Assembly: GCA_032622095.1 (NCBI GenBank)
Contig: CP136062.1
Coordinates: 150,530,875-150,594,874, forward strand
DNA from: Siphonodentalium dalli
Lineage: Eukaryota; Mollusca; Scaphopoda; Gadilida; Siphonodentaliidae
Direction of reading: 5' to 3'
DNA length: 64,000 bases
Position numbers and translations under genes: made by a program. The notes beneath the pieces were generated by a model. The model made no database searches. It worked only from the letters and a program-made list of their open reading frames with translations, and was not told the origin of the DNA. Shown here piece by piece: positions 39,245-51,428 of the stretch (its first letter is position 1; each line of letters begins with the position of its first letter).

Positions 39245-40603
39245 CATAAAGGTCACGACATTGTCAACCGGACTTGGATGTATAAAAGCCTCCTTTATCA
39301 GAGATTTCTTCATTTACAATGTCCTGAAAAACTATTCCACTTTGGAGCAATGACAAGTTGAGAAACTTGGATTGTTCACTTTTGATTACGAAACAACTTT
39401 TACTATAAAAAAAAATCTGATGAATAAATGTTTCCGTGCATTTCACGGAAACTTGGAATTTCCCCACCCCCGCAATCGGTGAACGTCACAGACATGTTAT
39501 AACGGTCACGACATTGCCAACCGGACATGGATGTATAAAAGCCTCCTTTATCAAAGATTTCTTCATTTACAATGTCCTGAAAAACTATTCGACTTTGGAG
39601 CAATGACAAGTTGAGAAACTTGGATTGTTCACTTTTGATTACGAAACAACTTTTACTATAAAAAAAAACTGATGAATAAATGTTTCCGTGCATTTCACGG
39701 AAACTTGGAATTTCCCCCCCCCCCCCCCCCGCAATCGATGAACGTCACAGACAAGTTATAAAGGTCACGACATTGCCAACCGGACTTGGATGTATAAAAG
39801 CCTCCTTTATCAAAGATTGGTTCATTTATAATGTCCTTAAAAAACTATTCCACTTTGGAGCAATGACAAGTTGAGAAACTTGGATTGTTCACTTTTGATT
39901 ACGAAACAACTTTTACTATAAAAAAAACAATCTGATGAAAGCAAGTTTCCGTTTATTTCACGGAAACTTGGAATTTCCCCACCCCCGCAATCGGTGAACG
40001 TCACAGACAAGTTATAAAGGTCACGACATTGCCAACCGGACTTGGATGTATAAAAGCCTCCTTTATCAAAGATTTCTTCATTTACAATGTCCTGAAAAAC
40101 TATTCCACTTTGGAGCAATGACAAGTTGAGAAACTTGGATTGTTCACTTTTGATTACGAAACAACTTTTACTATAAAAAAAAATCTGATGAATAAATGTT
40201 TCCGTGCATTTCACGGAAACTTGGAATTTCCCCACCCCCGCAATCGGTGAACGTCACAGACATGTTATAACGGTCACGACATTGCCAACCGGACATGGAT
40301 GTATAAAAGCCTCCTTTATCAAAGATTTCTTCATTTACAATGTCCTGAAAAACCATTCGACTTTGGAGCAATGACAAGTTGAGAAACTTGGATTGTTCAC
40401 TTTTGATTACGAAACAACTTTTACTATAAAAAAAAACGGATGAATTTGGAAGTTTCCGTGCATTTCACGGAAACTTGGAATTTACCCACCCCCGCAATCG
40501 ATGAACGTCACAGACAAGTTATAAAGGTCACGACATTGCCAACCGGACATGGATGTATAAAAGCCTCCTTTATCAAAGATTTCTTCATTTACAATGTCCT
40601 GAA
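39245..40603 (+). repeat. 252-bp satellite array, block S11 (about 5 monomers)
   Basis: About 1359 bp with private variants: TTATAACGGTCACG, ATTGGTTCATTTATAATG, and a C run expanded to 17 at 39714-39730 (normally 4-6). It ends within the CCTGAA of a monomer, where it joins kinase sequence directly. Confidence 0.93.
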
Positions 40604-41173
40604 TGGGTCGTAGTTTTCGCCCCGTATTATTTCAGGGGAAATATATGAAGAGCTCCCACAGAAAGTATTGCTCAATTCCTTCATGTTGGACATGCGCCTC
40701 GCAAAGCCAAAGTCGGTTATCTTTGCTTTGCCATTTAAGTCGAGCAGGATATTTTCCAATTTGAGATCTCGGTGCGCTATCTTCTGCTCATGCAGATTAA
40801 CAACACCGTGAATAATTTGTTTGAATAATTGCTTTGCTTCGCCTTCGTTCATGGGGCCATTGTCAGTAATCTTGTCCAAGAGGTCACCTCCCCGAACCAG
40901 TTCCATGAAGATGTAAATATTTTCCTTCAGTTCGATAACATTATGCAGCTTGACAACGCTATCTGAACTAATGCTCGAGAGAACGTTTATTTCTCTCGGT
41001 AAGAACTTTTCTAGGAACTCGGGTGAAGCATTGGTCTTATTGATTATTTTCACCGCCATTTCGACGGCTTTCTTTCCATTATTGTATACGCATTCTCTGA
41101 TCTTGCCGAACGACCCTTCGCCCAGCTTTCGACCCAGAATGTATCCTTTTTTCGCAAGAAATGAATTTTCCAT
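40602..41173 (-). pseudogene. Truncated TSSK kinase, residues 1-191
   Basis: Identical in style to the full copies from the ATG through DPF (residues 189-191), then abruptly joined to satellite, adding three codons before a stop. The glycine loop, K42, HRD and DFG are present, but the C-lobe from subdomain IX onward is gone, so it cannot fold as a complete kinase. The breakpoint shares two A's with the satellite (40602-40603), pointing to a deletion or illegitimate join. Promoter region and TATA box are intact. The silent T47 change links it to K8. Confidence 0.88.
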
Positions 41174-41261
41174 TTTTATTATAGAAAGTTTGAACTTTGT
41201 CCATTTCCTTTATTTATAGATTTTATTCCAAACGACCCGAGCATCGGAGCGTGACCCTTGT

Positions 41262-41857
41262 CATAAAGGTCACGACATTGTCAACCGGACTTGGATGTAT
41301 AAAAGCCTCCTTTATCAGAGATTTCTTCATTTACAATGTCCTGAAAAACTATTCCACTTTGGAGCAATGACAAGTTGAGAAACTTGGATTGTTCACTTTT
41401 GATTACGAAACAACTTTTACTATAAAAAAAATCTGATGAATAAATGTTTTCGTGCATTTCACGGAAACTTGGAATTTACCCACCCCCGCAATCGATGAAC
41501 GTCACAGACAAGTTATAAAGGTCACGACATTGCCAACCGGACTTGGATGTATAAAAGCCTCCTTTATCAAAGATTTCTTCATTTACAATGTCCTGTAAAA
41601 CTATTCCACTTTGGAGCAATGACAAGTTGAGAAACTTGGATTGTTCACTTTTGATTACGAAACAACTTTTACTATAAAAACAATCTGATGAAAGCAAGTT
41701 TCCGTGCATTTCACGGAAACTTGGAATTTCCCCGCCCCCGCAAATTTCTTCATTTGAAAAACTATTTAACTTTGGAGCAATGACAAGTTGAGAAACTTGG
41801 ATTGTTCACTTTTGATTACGAAATAACTTTTACTATACAAAAATCTGATTCCGTGCA
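41262..41857 (+). repeat. 252-bp satellite array, block S12 (about 2.4 monomers)
   Basis: About 596 bp. Equivalent to S9 minus one monomer. Confidence 0.93.
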
Positions 41858-41992
41858 GGACAAAACCATGAACTGCAAAAATTGAAAAATTAACGGGGAT
41901 TCCCCTTCCATACAAACGACAGAACCAGTCCTTGTGAGTCTTGGAAATGTTTGTATATAAAATTTGGTTGAGAATTTTTTTAAAGAAAAAAA

Positions 41993-42802
41993 TTATTGTA
42001 ACCACTTATGTTCGCGGATTTCAGAGAGGGTTATGCGTTTATTCACATCTGGTTCCAGAAGTCTCAATACTAAATCGACACAGTCATTCCCAACTTCGAG
42101 CGATTTTGGCAGCAGTGTTTCTCCGGGGGTTTGATTCTTCACAATTTTCTGGATATATGAGTTGCTGAATGGCATTCTTCCAAACACCAATGAGTACATA
42201 ATTATGCCCAAGCTCCATATATCTGCCATAAATGGGTCGTAGTTTTCGCCCCGTATTATTTCAGGGGAAATATATGAAGAGCTCCCACAGAAAGTATTGC
42301 TCAATTCCTTCATGTTGGACATGCGCCTCGCAAAGCCAAAGTCGGTTATCTTTGCTTTGCCATTTAAGTCGAGCAGGATATTTTCCAATTTGAGATCTCG
42401 GTGCGCTATCTTCTGCTCATGCAGATTAACAACACCGTGAATAATTTGTTTGAATAATTGCTTTGCTTCGCCTTCGTTCATGGGGCCATTGTCAGTAATC
42501 TTGTCCAAGAGGTCACCTCCCCGAACCAGTTCCATGAAGATGTAAATATTTTCCTTCAGTTCGATAACATTATGCAGCTTGACAACGCTATCTGAACTAA
42601 TGCTCGAGAGAACGTTTATTTCTCTCGGTAAGAACTTTTCTAGGAACTCGGGTGAAGCATTCGTCTTATTGATTATTTTCACCGCCATTTCGACGGCTTT
42701 CTTTCCATTATTGTATACGCATTCTCTGATCTTGCCGAACGACCCTTCGCCCAGCTTTCGACCCAGAATGTATCCTTTTTTCGCAAGAAATGAATTTTCC
42801 AT
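41993..42802 (-). CDS. TSSK-family protein kinase, copy K11
   Basis: Full 269-residue kinase with intact motifs, exactly 6650 bp from K9 and the same protein. The 3' flank carries a private change (GCAAAAATTGAAAAAT at about 41876). TATA box and short leader are intact, so this is a plausible active copy. Confidence 0.9.
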   Translation of the reverse strand: MENSFLAKKGYILGRKLGEGSFGKIRECVYNNGKKAVEMAVKIINKTNASPEFLEKFLPREINVLSSISSDSVVKLHNVIELKENIYIFMELVRGGDLLDKITDNGPMNEGEAKQLFKQIIHGVVNLHEQKIAHRDLKLENILLDLNGKAKITDFGFARRMSNMKELSNTFCGSSSYISPEIIRGENYDPFMADIWSLGIIMYSLVFGRMPFSNSYIQKIVKNQTPGETLLPKSLEVGNDCVDLVLRLLEPDVNKRITLSEIREHKWLQ

Positions 42803-42890
42803 TTTTATTATAGAAAGTTTGAACTTTGTCCATTTCCTTTATTTATAGATTTTATTCCAAACGACCCGAGCATCGGAGCGTGACCCTTGT

Positions 42891-44212
42891 CATAAAGGTC
42901 ACGACATTGTCAACCGGACTTGGATGTATAAAAGCCTCCTTTATCAGAGATTTCTTCATTTACAATGTCCTGAAAAACTATTCCACTTTGGAGCAATGAC
43001 AAGTTGAGAAACTTGGATTGTTCACTTTTGATTACGAAACAACTTTTACTATAAAAAAAAATCTGATGAAAGCAAGTTTCCGTGCATTTCACGGAAACTT
43101 GGAATTTCCCCACCCCCGCAATCGGTGAACGTCACAGACATGTTATAAAGGTCACGACATTGCCAACCGGACATGGATGTATAAAAGCCTCCTTTATCAA
43201 AGATTTCTTCATTTACAATGTCCTGAAAAACTATTCCACTTTGGAGCAATGACAAGTTGAGAAACTTGGATTGTTCACTTTTGATTACGAAACAACTTTT
43301 ACTATAAAAAAAATCTGATGAATAAATGTTTGCGTGCATTTCACGGAAACTTGGAATTTACCCACCCCCGCAATCGATAAACGTCACAGACAAGTTATAA
43401 AGGTCACAACATTGCCAACCGGACTTGGATGTATAAAAGCCTCCTGAAAAACTATTCCACTTTGGAGCAATGACAAGTTGAGAAACTTGGATTGTTCACT
43501 TTTGATTACGAAACAACTTTTACTATAAAAACAATCTGATGAAAGCAAGTTTCCGTGCATTTCACGGAAACTTGGAGTTTCCCCGCCCCCGCAATCGATG
43601 AACGTCACAGACAAGTTATAAAGGTCACGACATTGCCAACCGGACTTGGATGTATAAAAGCCTCCTTTATCAAAGATTTCTTCATTTACAATGTCCTGAA
43701 AAACTATTCCACTTTGGAGCAATGACAAGTTGAGAAACTTGGATTGTTCACTTTTGATTACGAAACAACTTTTACTATAACAAAAATCTGATGAATAAAT
43801 GTTTTCGTGCATTTCACGGAAACTTGGAATTTACCCACCCCCGCAATCGATGAACGTCACAGACAAGTTATAAAGGTCACGACATTGCCAACCGGACTTG
43901 GATGTATAAAAGCCTCCTTTATCAAAGATTTCTTCATTTACAATGTCCTGTAAAACTATTCCACTTTGGAGCAATGACAAGTTGAGAAACTTGGATTGTT
44001 CACTTTTGATTACGAAACAACTTTTACTATAAAAACAATCTGATGAAAGCAAGTTTCCGTGCATTTCACGGAAACTTGGAATTTCCCCGCCCCCGCAAAT
44101 TTCTTCATTTGAAAAACTATTTAACTTTGGAGCAATGACAAGTTGAGAAACTTGGATTGTTCACTTTTGATTACGAAATAACTTTTACTATACAAAAATA
44201 TGATTCCGTGCA
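42891..44212 (+). repeat. 252-bp satellite array, block S13 (about 5 monomers)
   Basis: About 1322 bp, duplicate of S10 including the short monomer (about 43440). One private change: CTATAACAAAAATC at about 43777. Confidence 0.93.
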
Positions 44213-44347
44213 GGACAAAACCATGAACTGCAAAAAATGAAAAATTAACGGGGATTCCCCTTCCATACAAACGACAGAACCAGTCCTTGTGAGTCTTGGA
44301 AATGTTTGTATATAAAATTTGGTTGAGAATTTTTTTAAAGAAAAAAA

Positions 44348-45157
44348 TTATTGTAACCACTTATGTTCGCGGATTTCAGAGAGGGTTATGCGTTTATTCA
44401 CATCTGGTTCCAGAAGTCTCAATACTAAATCGACACAGTCATTCCCAACTTCGAGCGATTTTGGCAGCAGTGTTTCTCCGGGGGTTTGATTCTTCACAAT
44501 TTTCTGGATATATGAGTTGCTAAATGGCATTCTTCCAAACACCAATGAGTACATAATTATGCCCAAGCTCCATATATCTGCCATAAATGGGTCGTAGTTT
44601 TCGCCCCGTATTATTTCAGGGGAAATATATGAAGAGCTCCCACAGAAAGTATTGCTCAATTCCTTCATGTTGGACATGCGCCTCGCAAAGCCAAAGTCGG
44701 TTATCTTTGCTTTGCCATTTAAGTCGAGCAGGATATTTTCCAATTTGAGATATCGGTGCGCTATCTTCTGCTCATGCAGATTAACAACACCGTGAATAAT
44801 TTGTTTGAATAATTGCTTTGCTTCGCCTTCGTTCATGGGGCCATTGTCAGTAATCTTGTCCAAGAGGTCACCTCCCCGAACCAGTTCCATGAAGATGTAA
44901 ATATTTTCCTTCAGTTCGATAACATTATGCAGCTTGACAACGCTATCTGAACTAATGCTCGAGAGAACGTTTATTTCTCTCGGTAAGAACTTTTCTAGGA
45001 ACTCGGGTGAAGCATTCGTCTTATTGATTATTTTCACCGCCATTTCGACGGCTTTCTTTCCATTATTGTATACGCATTCTCTGATCTTGCCGAACGACCC
45101 TTCGCCCAGCTTTCGACCCAGAATGTATCCTTTTTTCGCAAGAAATGAATTTTCCAT
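44348..45157 (-). CDS. TSSK-family pseudokinase, copy K12 (HRY, promoter displaced by T)
   Basis: Duplicate of K10 at 6650 bp: D136 is Y, and a T element sits 10 bp upstream of the ATG, with the TATA box pushed to 45844-45851. One additional silent change in F212 (GCTAAATGG on + strand, 44519-44527). Both defects therefore predate the 6650-bp duplication. The frame has stayed open since, which may only reflect youth. Confidence 0.85.
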   Translation of the reverse strand: MENSFLAKKGYILGRKLGEGSFGKIRECVYNNGKKAVEMAVKIINKTNASPEFLEKFLPREINVLSSISSDSVVKLHNVIELKENIYIFMELVRGGDLLDKITDNGPMNEGEAKQLFKQIIHGVVNLHEQKIAHRYLKLENILLDLNGKAKITDFGFARRMSNMKELSNTFCGSSSYISPEIIRGENYDPFMADIWSLGIIMYSLVFGRMPFSNSYIQKIVKNQTPGETLLPKSLEVGNDCVDLVLRLLEPDVNKRITLSEIREHKWLQ

Positions 45158-45167
45158 TTTTATTATA

Positions 45168-45813
45168 GGTGACACTCCACAGTTTCTGCAGGGATTGGTG
45201 CAAAAATAAGGGGGCATCAATTCAATGAAAAATAACAGAAATGTGATCCCACAACACATATACAATGTATATATACCTGGGTTGAGCATATACTAGGCTT
45301 AAAGATTTTGGTACAGAATTGTCATTTTAATGGGGGTAGCAAGAGTTATGCCCCTTGATTGTGTGCCTGAAAAATGAAATTTTGATGCAAAAATGACCAA
45401 AATAAGCGATTTTCAGGCTCGTGGGACACAAAAACCAGAAGATCTGTGGTATAGCCGCCTATGTTGTCTGGAAGAACACTGTTTCCTCACAAAAATATCA
45501 AAAAATTTCAAACTTCTCACCACTGTAAGTTTAAAAAAAATATTTTTCATGCAGATGACAAATTTTAGGTGCTAAAATGTCACGCTGGTGTCTGGAGCCA
45601 CTGTTTCGCAGAAATCGCTACTACTTCATACTGGTGGGGTCAAGGTCACATGAAACAATATTTTTCAAAACTCAAAGACATCCTCTAAAAATCCACAAAT
45701 TCATAACTAACCTTCTCTCAATAAACATACCACACCCATGGTGACAGAAAACACTGGTACTCTATTCTAAGAAATTTACCCCTACTGATAATTCGAAACT
45801 GTGGAGTGTCACC
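45168..45813 (+). mobile_element. T element, subtype C (solo copy, 646 bp)
   Basis: Same insertion site, ATA flanks and length as the copy at 38518-39163, with one difference noticed (TTTTAATGGGGG versus TTTTAGTGGGGG). It was copied with the 6650-bp block rather than inserted independently. Confidence 0.88.
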
Positions 45814-45894
45814 ATAGAAAGTTTGAACTTTGTCCATTTCCTTTATTTATAGATTTTATTCCAAACGACCCGTGCATCGGAGCGTGACCCTTGT

Positions 45895-47249
45895 CATAAA
45901 GGTCACGACATTGTCAACCGGACTTGGATGTATAAAAGCCTCCTTTATCAGAGATTTCTTCATTTACAATGTCCTGAAAAACTATTCCACTTTGGAGCAA
46001 TGACAAGTTGAGAAACTTGGATTGTTCACTTTTGATTACGAAACAACTTTTACTATAAAAAAAAATCTGATGAATAAATGTTTCCGTGCATTTCACGGAA
46101 ACTTGGAATTTCCCCACCCCCGCAATCGGTGAACGTCACAGACATGTTATAACGGTCACGACATTGCCAACCGGACATGGATGTATAAAAGCCTCCTTTA
46201 TCAAAGATTTCTTCATTTACAATGTCCTGAAAAACTATTCGACTTTGGAGCAATGACAAGTTGAGAAACTTGGATTGTTCACTTTTGATTACGAAACAAC
46301 TTTTACTATAAAAAAAAAATGATGAATAAATGTTTCCGTGCATTTCACGGAAACTTGGAATTTCCCCCCCCCCCCCCGCAATCGATGAACGTCACAGACA
46401 AGTTATAAAGGTCACGACATTGCCAACCGGACTTGGATGTATAAAAGCCTCCTTTATCAAAGATTGGTTCATTTATAATGTCCTTAAAAAACTATTCCAC
46501 TTTGGAGCAATGACAAGTTGAGAAACTTGGATTGTTCACTTTTGATTACGAAACAACTTTTACTATAAAAAAACAATCTGATGAAAGCAAGTTTCCGTTT
46601 ATTTCACGGAAACTTGGAATTTCCCCACCCCCGCAATCGGTGAACGTCACAGACAAGTTATAAAGGTCACGACATTGCCAACCGGACTTGGATGTATAAA
46701 AGCCTCCTTTATCAAAGATTTCTTCATTTACAATGTCCTGAAAAACTATTCCACTTTGGAGCAATGACAAGTTGAGAAACTTGGATTGTTCACTTTTGAT
46801 TACGAAACAACTTTTACTATAAAAAAAAATCTGATGAATAAATGTTTCCGTGCATTTCACGGAAACTTGGAATTTCCCCACCCCCGCAATCGGTGAACGT
46901 CACAGACATGTTATAACGGTCACGACATTGCCAACCGGACATGGATGTATAAAAGCCTCCTTTATCAAAGATTTCTTCATTTACAATGTCCTGAAAAACC
47001 ATTCGACTTTGGAGCAATGACAAGTTGAGAAACTTGGATTGTTCACTTTTGATTACGAAACAACTTTTACTATAAAAAAAAACGGATGAATTTGGAAGTT
47101 TCCGTGCATTTCACGGAAACTTGGAATTTACCCACCCCCGCAATCGATGAACGTCACAGACAAGTTATAAAGGTCACGACATTGCCAACCGGACATGGAT
47201 GTATAAAAGCCTCCTTTATCAAAGATTTCTTCATTTACAATGTCCTGAA
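45895..47249 (+). repeat. 252-bp satellite array, block S14 (about 5 monomers)
   Basis: Duplicate of S11, with the expanded C run at 14 (46364-46377) instead of 17 and an A-run change before ATGATG at 46320. Ends at the same satellite-kinase breakpoint. Confidence 0.93.
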
Positions 47250-47819
47250 TGGGTCGTAGTTTTCGCCCCGTATTATTTCAGGGGAAATATATGAAGAGCT
47301 CCCACAGAAAGTATTGCTCAATTCCTTCATGTTGGACATGCGCCTCGCAAAGCCAAAGTCGGTTATCTTTGCTTTGCCATTTAAGTCGAGCAGGATATTT
47401 TCCAATTTGAGATCTCGGTGCGCTATCTTCTGCTCATGCAGATTAACAACACCGTGAATAATTTGTTTGAATAATTGCTTTGCTTCGCCTTCGTTCATGG
47501 GGCCATTGTCAGTAATCTTGTCCAAGAGGTCACATCCCCGAACCAGTTCCATGAAGATGTAAATATTTTCCTTCAGTTCGATAACATTATGCAGCTTGAC
47601 AACGCTATCTGAACTAATGCTCGAGAGAACGTTTATTTCTCTCGGTAAGAACTTTTCTAGGAACTCGGGTGAAGCATTCGTCTTATTGATTATTTTCACC
47701 GCCATTTCGACGGCTTTCTTTCCATTATTGTATACGCATTCTCTGATCTTGCCGAACGACCCTTCGCCCAGCTTTCGACCCAGAATGTATCCTTTTTTCG
47801 CAAGAAATGAATTTTCCAT
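47248..47819 (-). pseudogene. Truncated TSSK kinase, residues 1-191 (second copy)
   Basis: Same breakpoint after F191 as 40602-41173. It has a private G96C change (VRGCDLLD; GTCACATCC on + strand at about 47529) and lacks the T47 silent change of its partner. Missing C-lobe, so presumed non-functional. Confidence 0.88.
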
Positions 47820-47907
47820 TTTTATTATAGAAAGTTTGAACTTTGTCCATTTCCTTTATTTATAGATTTTATTCCAAACGACCCGAGCATCGGAGCGTGA
47901 CCCTTGT

Positions 47908-48450
47908 CATAAAGGTCACGACATTGTCAACCGGACTTGGATGTATAAAAGCCTCCTTTATCAGAGATTTCTTCATTTACAATGTCCTGAAAAACTATTC
48001 CACTTTGGAGCAATGACAAGTTGAGAAACTTGGATTGTTCACTTTTGATTACGAAACAACTTTTACTATAAAAAAAAATCTGATGAAAGCAAGTTTCCGT
48101 GCATTTCACGGAAACTTGGAATTTCCCCACCCCCGCAATCGGTGAACGTCACAGACATGTTATAAAGGTCACGACATTGCCAACCGGACATGGATGTATA
48201 AAAGCCTCCTTTATCAAAGATTTCTTCATTTACAATGTCCTGAAAAACTATTCCACTTTGGAGCAATGACAAGTTGAGAAACTTGGATTGTTCACTTTTG
48301 ATTACGAAACAACTTTTACTATAAAAAAAATCTGATGAATAAATGTTTGCGTGCATTTCACGGAAACTTGGAATTTACCCACCCCCGCAATCGATAAACG
48401 TCACAGACAAGTTATAAAGGTCACAACATTGCCAACCGGACTTGGATGTA
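47908..48450 (+). repeat. 252-bp satellite array, block S15 (about 2 monomers)
   Basis: Last satellite before the transposon cluster. It stops inside CTTGGATGTA, with T1 starting at the next base; the expected continuation TAAAAGCC is not found on the other side of the cluster. Confidence 0.93.
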
Positions 48451-49097
48451 GGTGACACTCCACAGTTTCAACAGGTATGGGCCCAGAAATAGGGGGCCCA
48501 TAGATTCATTGAAATTTATCTGGAGTATGATCCCAGACCATATAGACAATATATATATGCCTGAAATTAGTACAGAATAGGCATTCAGAATTTGATACAT
48601 AATTTCCATAATATATGGGCTATCAAGAGTTATGGCCCTTGATCTTTTGATCGAAAATGTGATTTTTATTCAAAAAATGACCAAAATATTGCATTTTCAT
48701 ACCCAAGAGGCACGAATACCAGATTTTTTCAAGCATGCTCACCAATGTTGGTTTAAAGGCCTCTGGCTTCCAACATCAATGTGAAAAAATTTCAAACTTT
48801 CGCCGTTAAATTTTCCAGAAAATCAATTTTTAATGCAGATGACAAATTTTGGGTGCTAAAAAATTGACCCAGTATCTAGAGCCACTGTTTCGCAGAAAAC
48901 GCTACTGCTGTCTATGGGTGGGGTCAAGGTCACTTGCACTTAATTTTTTCATCAGTCTAGAACACCTTCTAAAATTACACAAATTCATATCCCACCTTGT
49001 CTCAATATACATACCACATGAATGGTGCCAGAAACCACTAGCACTTTATATCTATAAAATCACCCCTACTGATCATTCGAAACTGTGGAGTGTCACC
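48451..49097 (+). mobile_element. T element T1, subtype A (647 bp)
   Basis: 19-bp inverted termini intact. Left flank is satellite (GATGTA); right flank is TTAA followed by U1. It differs from T2 and T3 at several positions (GAAATTTATC, CCCAGACC, CATGCTCACC, CACTTGCACTT), so it is an older or separate copy. Open frames up to 90 codons inside show no recognisable protein. Confidence 0.88.
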
Positions 49098-49939
49098 TTA
49101 AGGGGAATGCAATTTCATTAATCTTTAATAGGGACCACACCTCCATATTCTCTGCATTATACCGCTTAAAATGATATATTACACCCCATGCGTTATTGCA
49201 ATCACAGGCAGCAAGATTGGGTGGGGATTTACATGCACCCCCATGATTTCACCTCTTTTGGGTCTTTCAGAACCCAATGACGTTATGCTTGACGTAGTGA
49301 CAAAATGTATATATTCAACCATCATTTATAGCTTGAAAAAGGTCTGAAATGCTAAAATGTTGTATAAAATATATTATGAGATGCATATTTCCCTCAGATA
49401 TCAAAATAAAACATAATATTTCATGCAACTACTATCTTTAATACTCTCCCAAAACCATGGGTTAAACAATTCCAAGTCCTATTAAGCATTAAGGGAAAGC
49501 TATACAAGGTTATGACATCACATGAACAATATGTTGTCAAGTGAAATATGTCCAGAGAAACCTGAATTATTATATTTCACACTTGTGAGTAAGAAAGACT
49601 GAATATCTAATCTGTTAGTATACTGTGTAATGTCAATGTCAGCCTTTTCAGCTAAGATTCAAGGAGCATGATGTCATGAAGAAGTACCCATCATCTAAAA
49701 AATCATCAATAACAATACACATGAACCACCACCACCACCCCCCCCCCCCCACTGCTCCAAGACTCCATATCCCCACCAATTTATATGTCTAAAGGCCACC
49801 TGTATTGGAATATCCATAGAAGAATGGTGTATTTAACATAAAATGTTCCTTCTAACTGAGCAGATTTGCTAAAAATGATTTTCAATGTAAATATTTGTCA
49901 AGTTGACAGATGATAATGGTGCTATTTGCTGGTCTTTAA
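49098..49939 (+). mobile_element. U segment U1 (non-autonomous internal region, about 842 bp)
   Basis: Begins TTAAGGGGAATGCAAT and ends TTTGCTGGTCTTTAA. It is followed in tandem by U2 sharing the TTAA at 49936-49939. No open frame of note. Its first 200 bp resemble the start of the internal region at 53835 (TATACCG.TTAAAATGATATAT), and its end resembles the end of that region at 58285. Contains a C run near 49738. Interpreted as an internally deleted relative of the transposase-bearing element. Confidence 0.65.
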
Positions 49940-50776
49940 GGGGAATGCAATTTCATTAATCTTTAATAGGGACCACACCTCCATACTCTCTGCATTATAC
50001 CGCTTAAAATGATATATTACACCCCATGCGTTATTGCAATCACAGGCAGCAAGATTGGGTGGGGATTTACATGCACCCCCATGATTTCACCTCTTTTGGG
50101 TCTTTCAGAACCCAATGACGTTATGCTTGACGTAGTGACAAAATGTATATATTCAACCATCATTTATAGCTTGAAAAAGGTCTGAAATGCTAAAATGTTG
50201 TATAAAATATATTATGAGATGCATATTTCCCTCAGATATCAAAATAAAACATAATATTTCATGCAACTACTATCTTTAATACTCTCCCAAAACCATGGGT
50301 TAAACAATTCCAAGTCCTATTTAGCATTAAGGGAAAGCTATACAAGGTTATGACATCACATGAACAATATGTTGTCAAGTGAAATATGTCCAGAGAAACC
50401 TGAATTATTATATTTCACACTTGTGAGTAAGAAAGACTGAATATCTAATCTGTTAGTATACTGTGTAATGTCAATGTCAGCCTTTTCAGCTAAGATTCAA
50501 GGAGCATGATGTCATGAAGAAGTACCCATCATCTAAAAAATCATCAATAACAATACACATGAACCACCACCACCACCCCCCCCCCCCCCACTGCTCCAAG
50601 ACTCCATATCCCCACCAATTTATATGTCTAAAGGCCACCTGTATTGGAATATCCATAGAAGAATGGTGTATTTAACATAAAATGTTCCTTCTAACAGCAG
50701 ATTTGCTAAAAATGATTTTCAATGTAAATATTTGTCAAGTTGACAGATGATAATGGTGCTATTTGCTGGTCTTTAA
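49936..50776 (+). mobile_element. U segment U2 (about 841 bp)
   Basis: Tandem duplicate of U1 with few changes (CATACTCTC, CCTATTTAGC, CTAACAGCAG). Ends with TTAA at 50773-50776, immediately before T2. Confidence 0.65.
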
Positions 50777-51423
50777 GGTGACACTCCACAGTTTCAACAG
50801 GTATGGGCCCAGAAATAGGGGGCCCATAGATTCATTGATATTTATCTGGATTATGATCCCAAACCATATAGACAATATATATATGCCTGAAATTAGTACA
50901 GAATAGGCATTCAGAATTTGATACATAATTTCCATAATATATGGGCTATCAAGAGTTATGGCCCTTGATCTTTTGATCGAAAATGTGATTTTTATTCAAA
51001 AAATGACCAAAATATTGCATTTTCATACCCAAGAGGCACGAATACCAGATTTTTTCAAGCATGGTCACCTTTGTTGGTTTAAAGGCCTCTGGCTTTCAAC
51101 ATCAATGTGAAAAAAATTCAAACTTTCGCCGTTAAATTTTCCAGAAAATCAATTTTTAATGCAGATGACAAATTTTGGGTGCTAAAAAATTGACCCAGTA
51201 TCTAGAGCCACTGTTTCGCAGAAAACGCTACTGCTGTCTATGGGTGGGGTCAAGGTCACTTTCACTTAATTTTTTCATCAGTCTAGAACACCTTCTAAAA
51301 TTACACAAATTCATATCCCACCTTGTCTCAATATACATACCACATGAATGGTGCCAGAAACCACTAGCACTTTATATCTATAAAATCACCCCTACTGATC
51401 ATTCGAAACTGTGGAGTGTCACC
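50777..51423 (+). mobile_element. T element T2, subtype A (647 bp)
   Basis: Intact 19-bp inverted termini, flanked by TTAA on both sides. One difference from T3 noticed (CACCTTTGTTGG versus CACCTATGTTGG). With U3 and T3 it forms a compact T-U-T unit. Confidence 0.88.
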
Positions 51424-51428
51424 TTAAG

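Noticed and set aside
39714-39730. Long C runs as G-quadruplex or functional motif
   Set aside because: Lengths vary between recent duplicates (17 versus 14), as expected for slippage or sequencing error; no conserved spacing of G tracts on the other strand.
1-48450. CRISPR-like array
   Set aside because: Repeats are 252 bp with no unique spacers and the context is eukaryotic.
48849-49121. Open frames of 83-108 codons within subtype A T elements
   Set aside because: No recognisable motif, absent from subtypes B and C, and they run into the inverted repeat. T looks non-coding.
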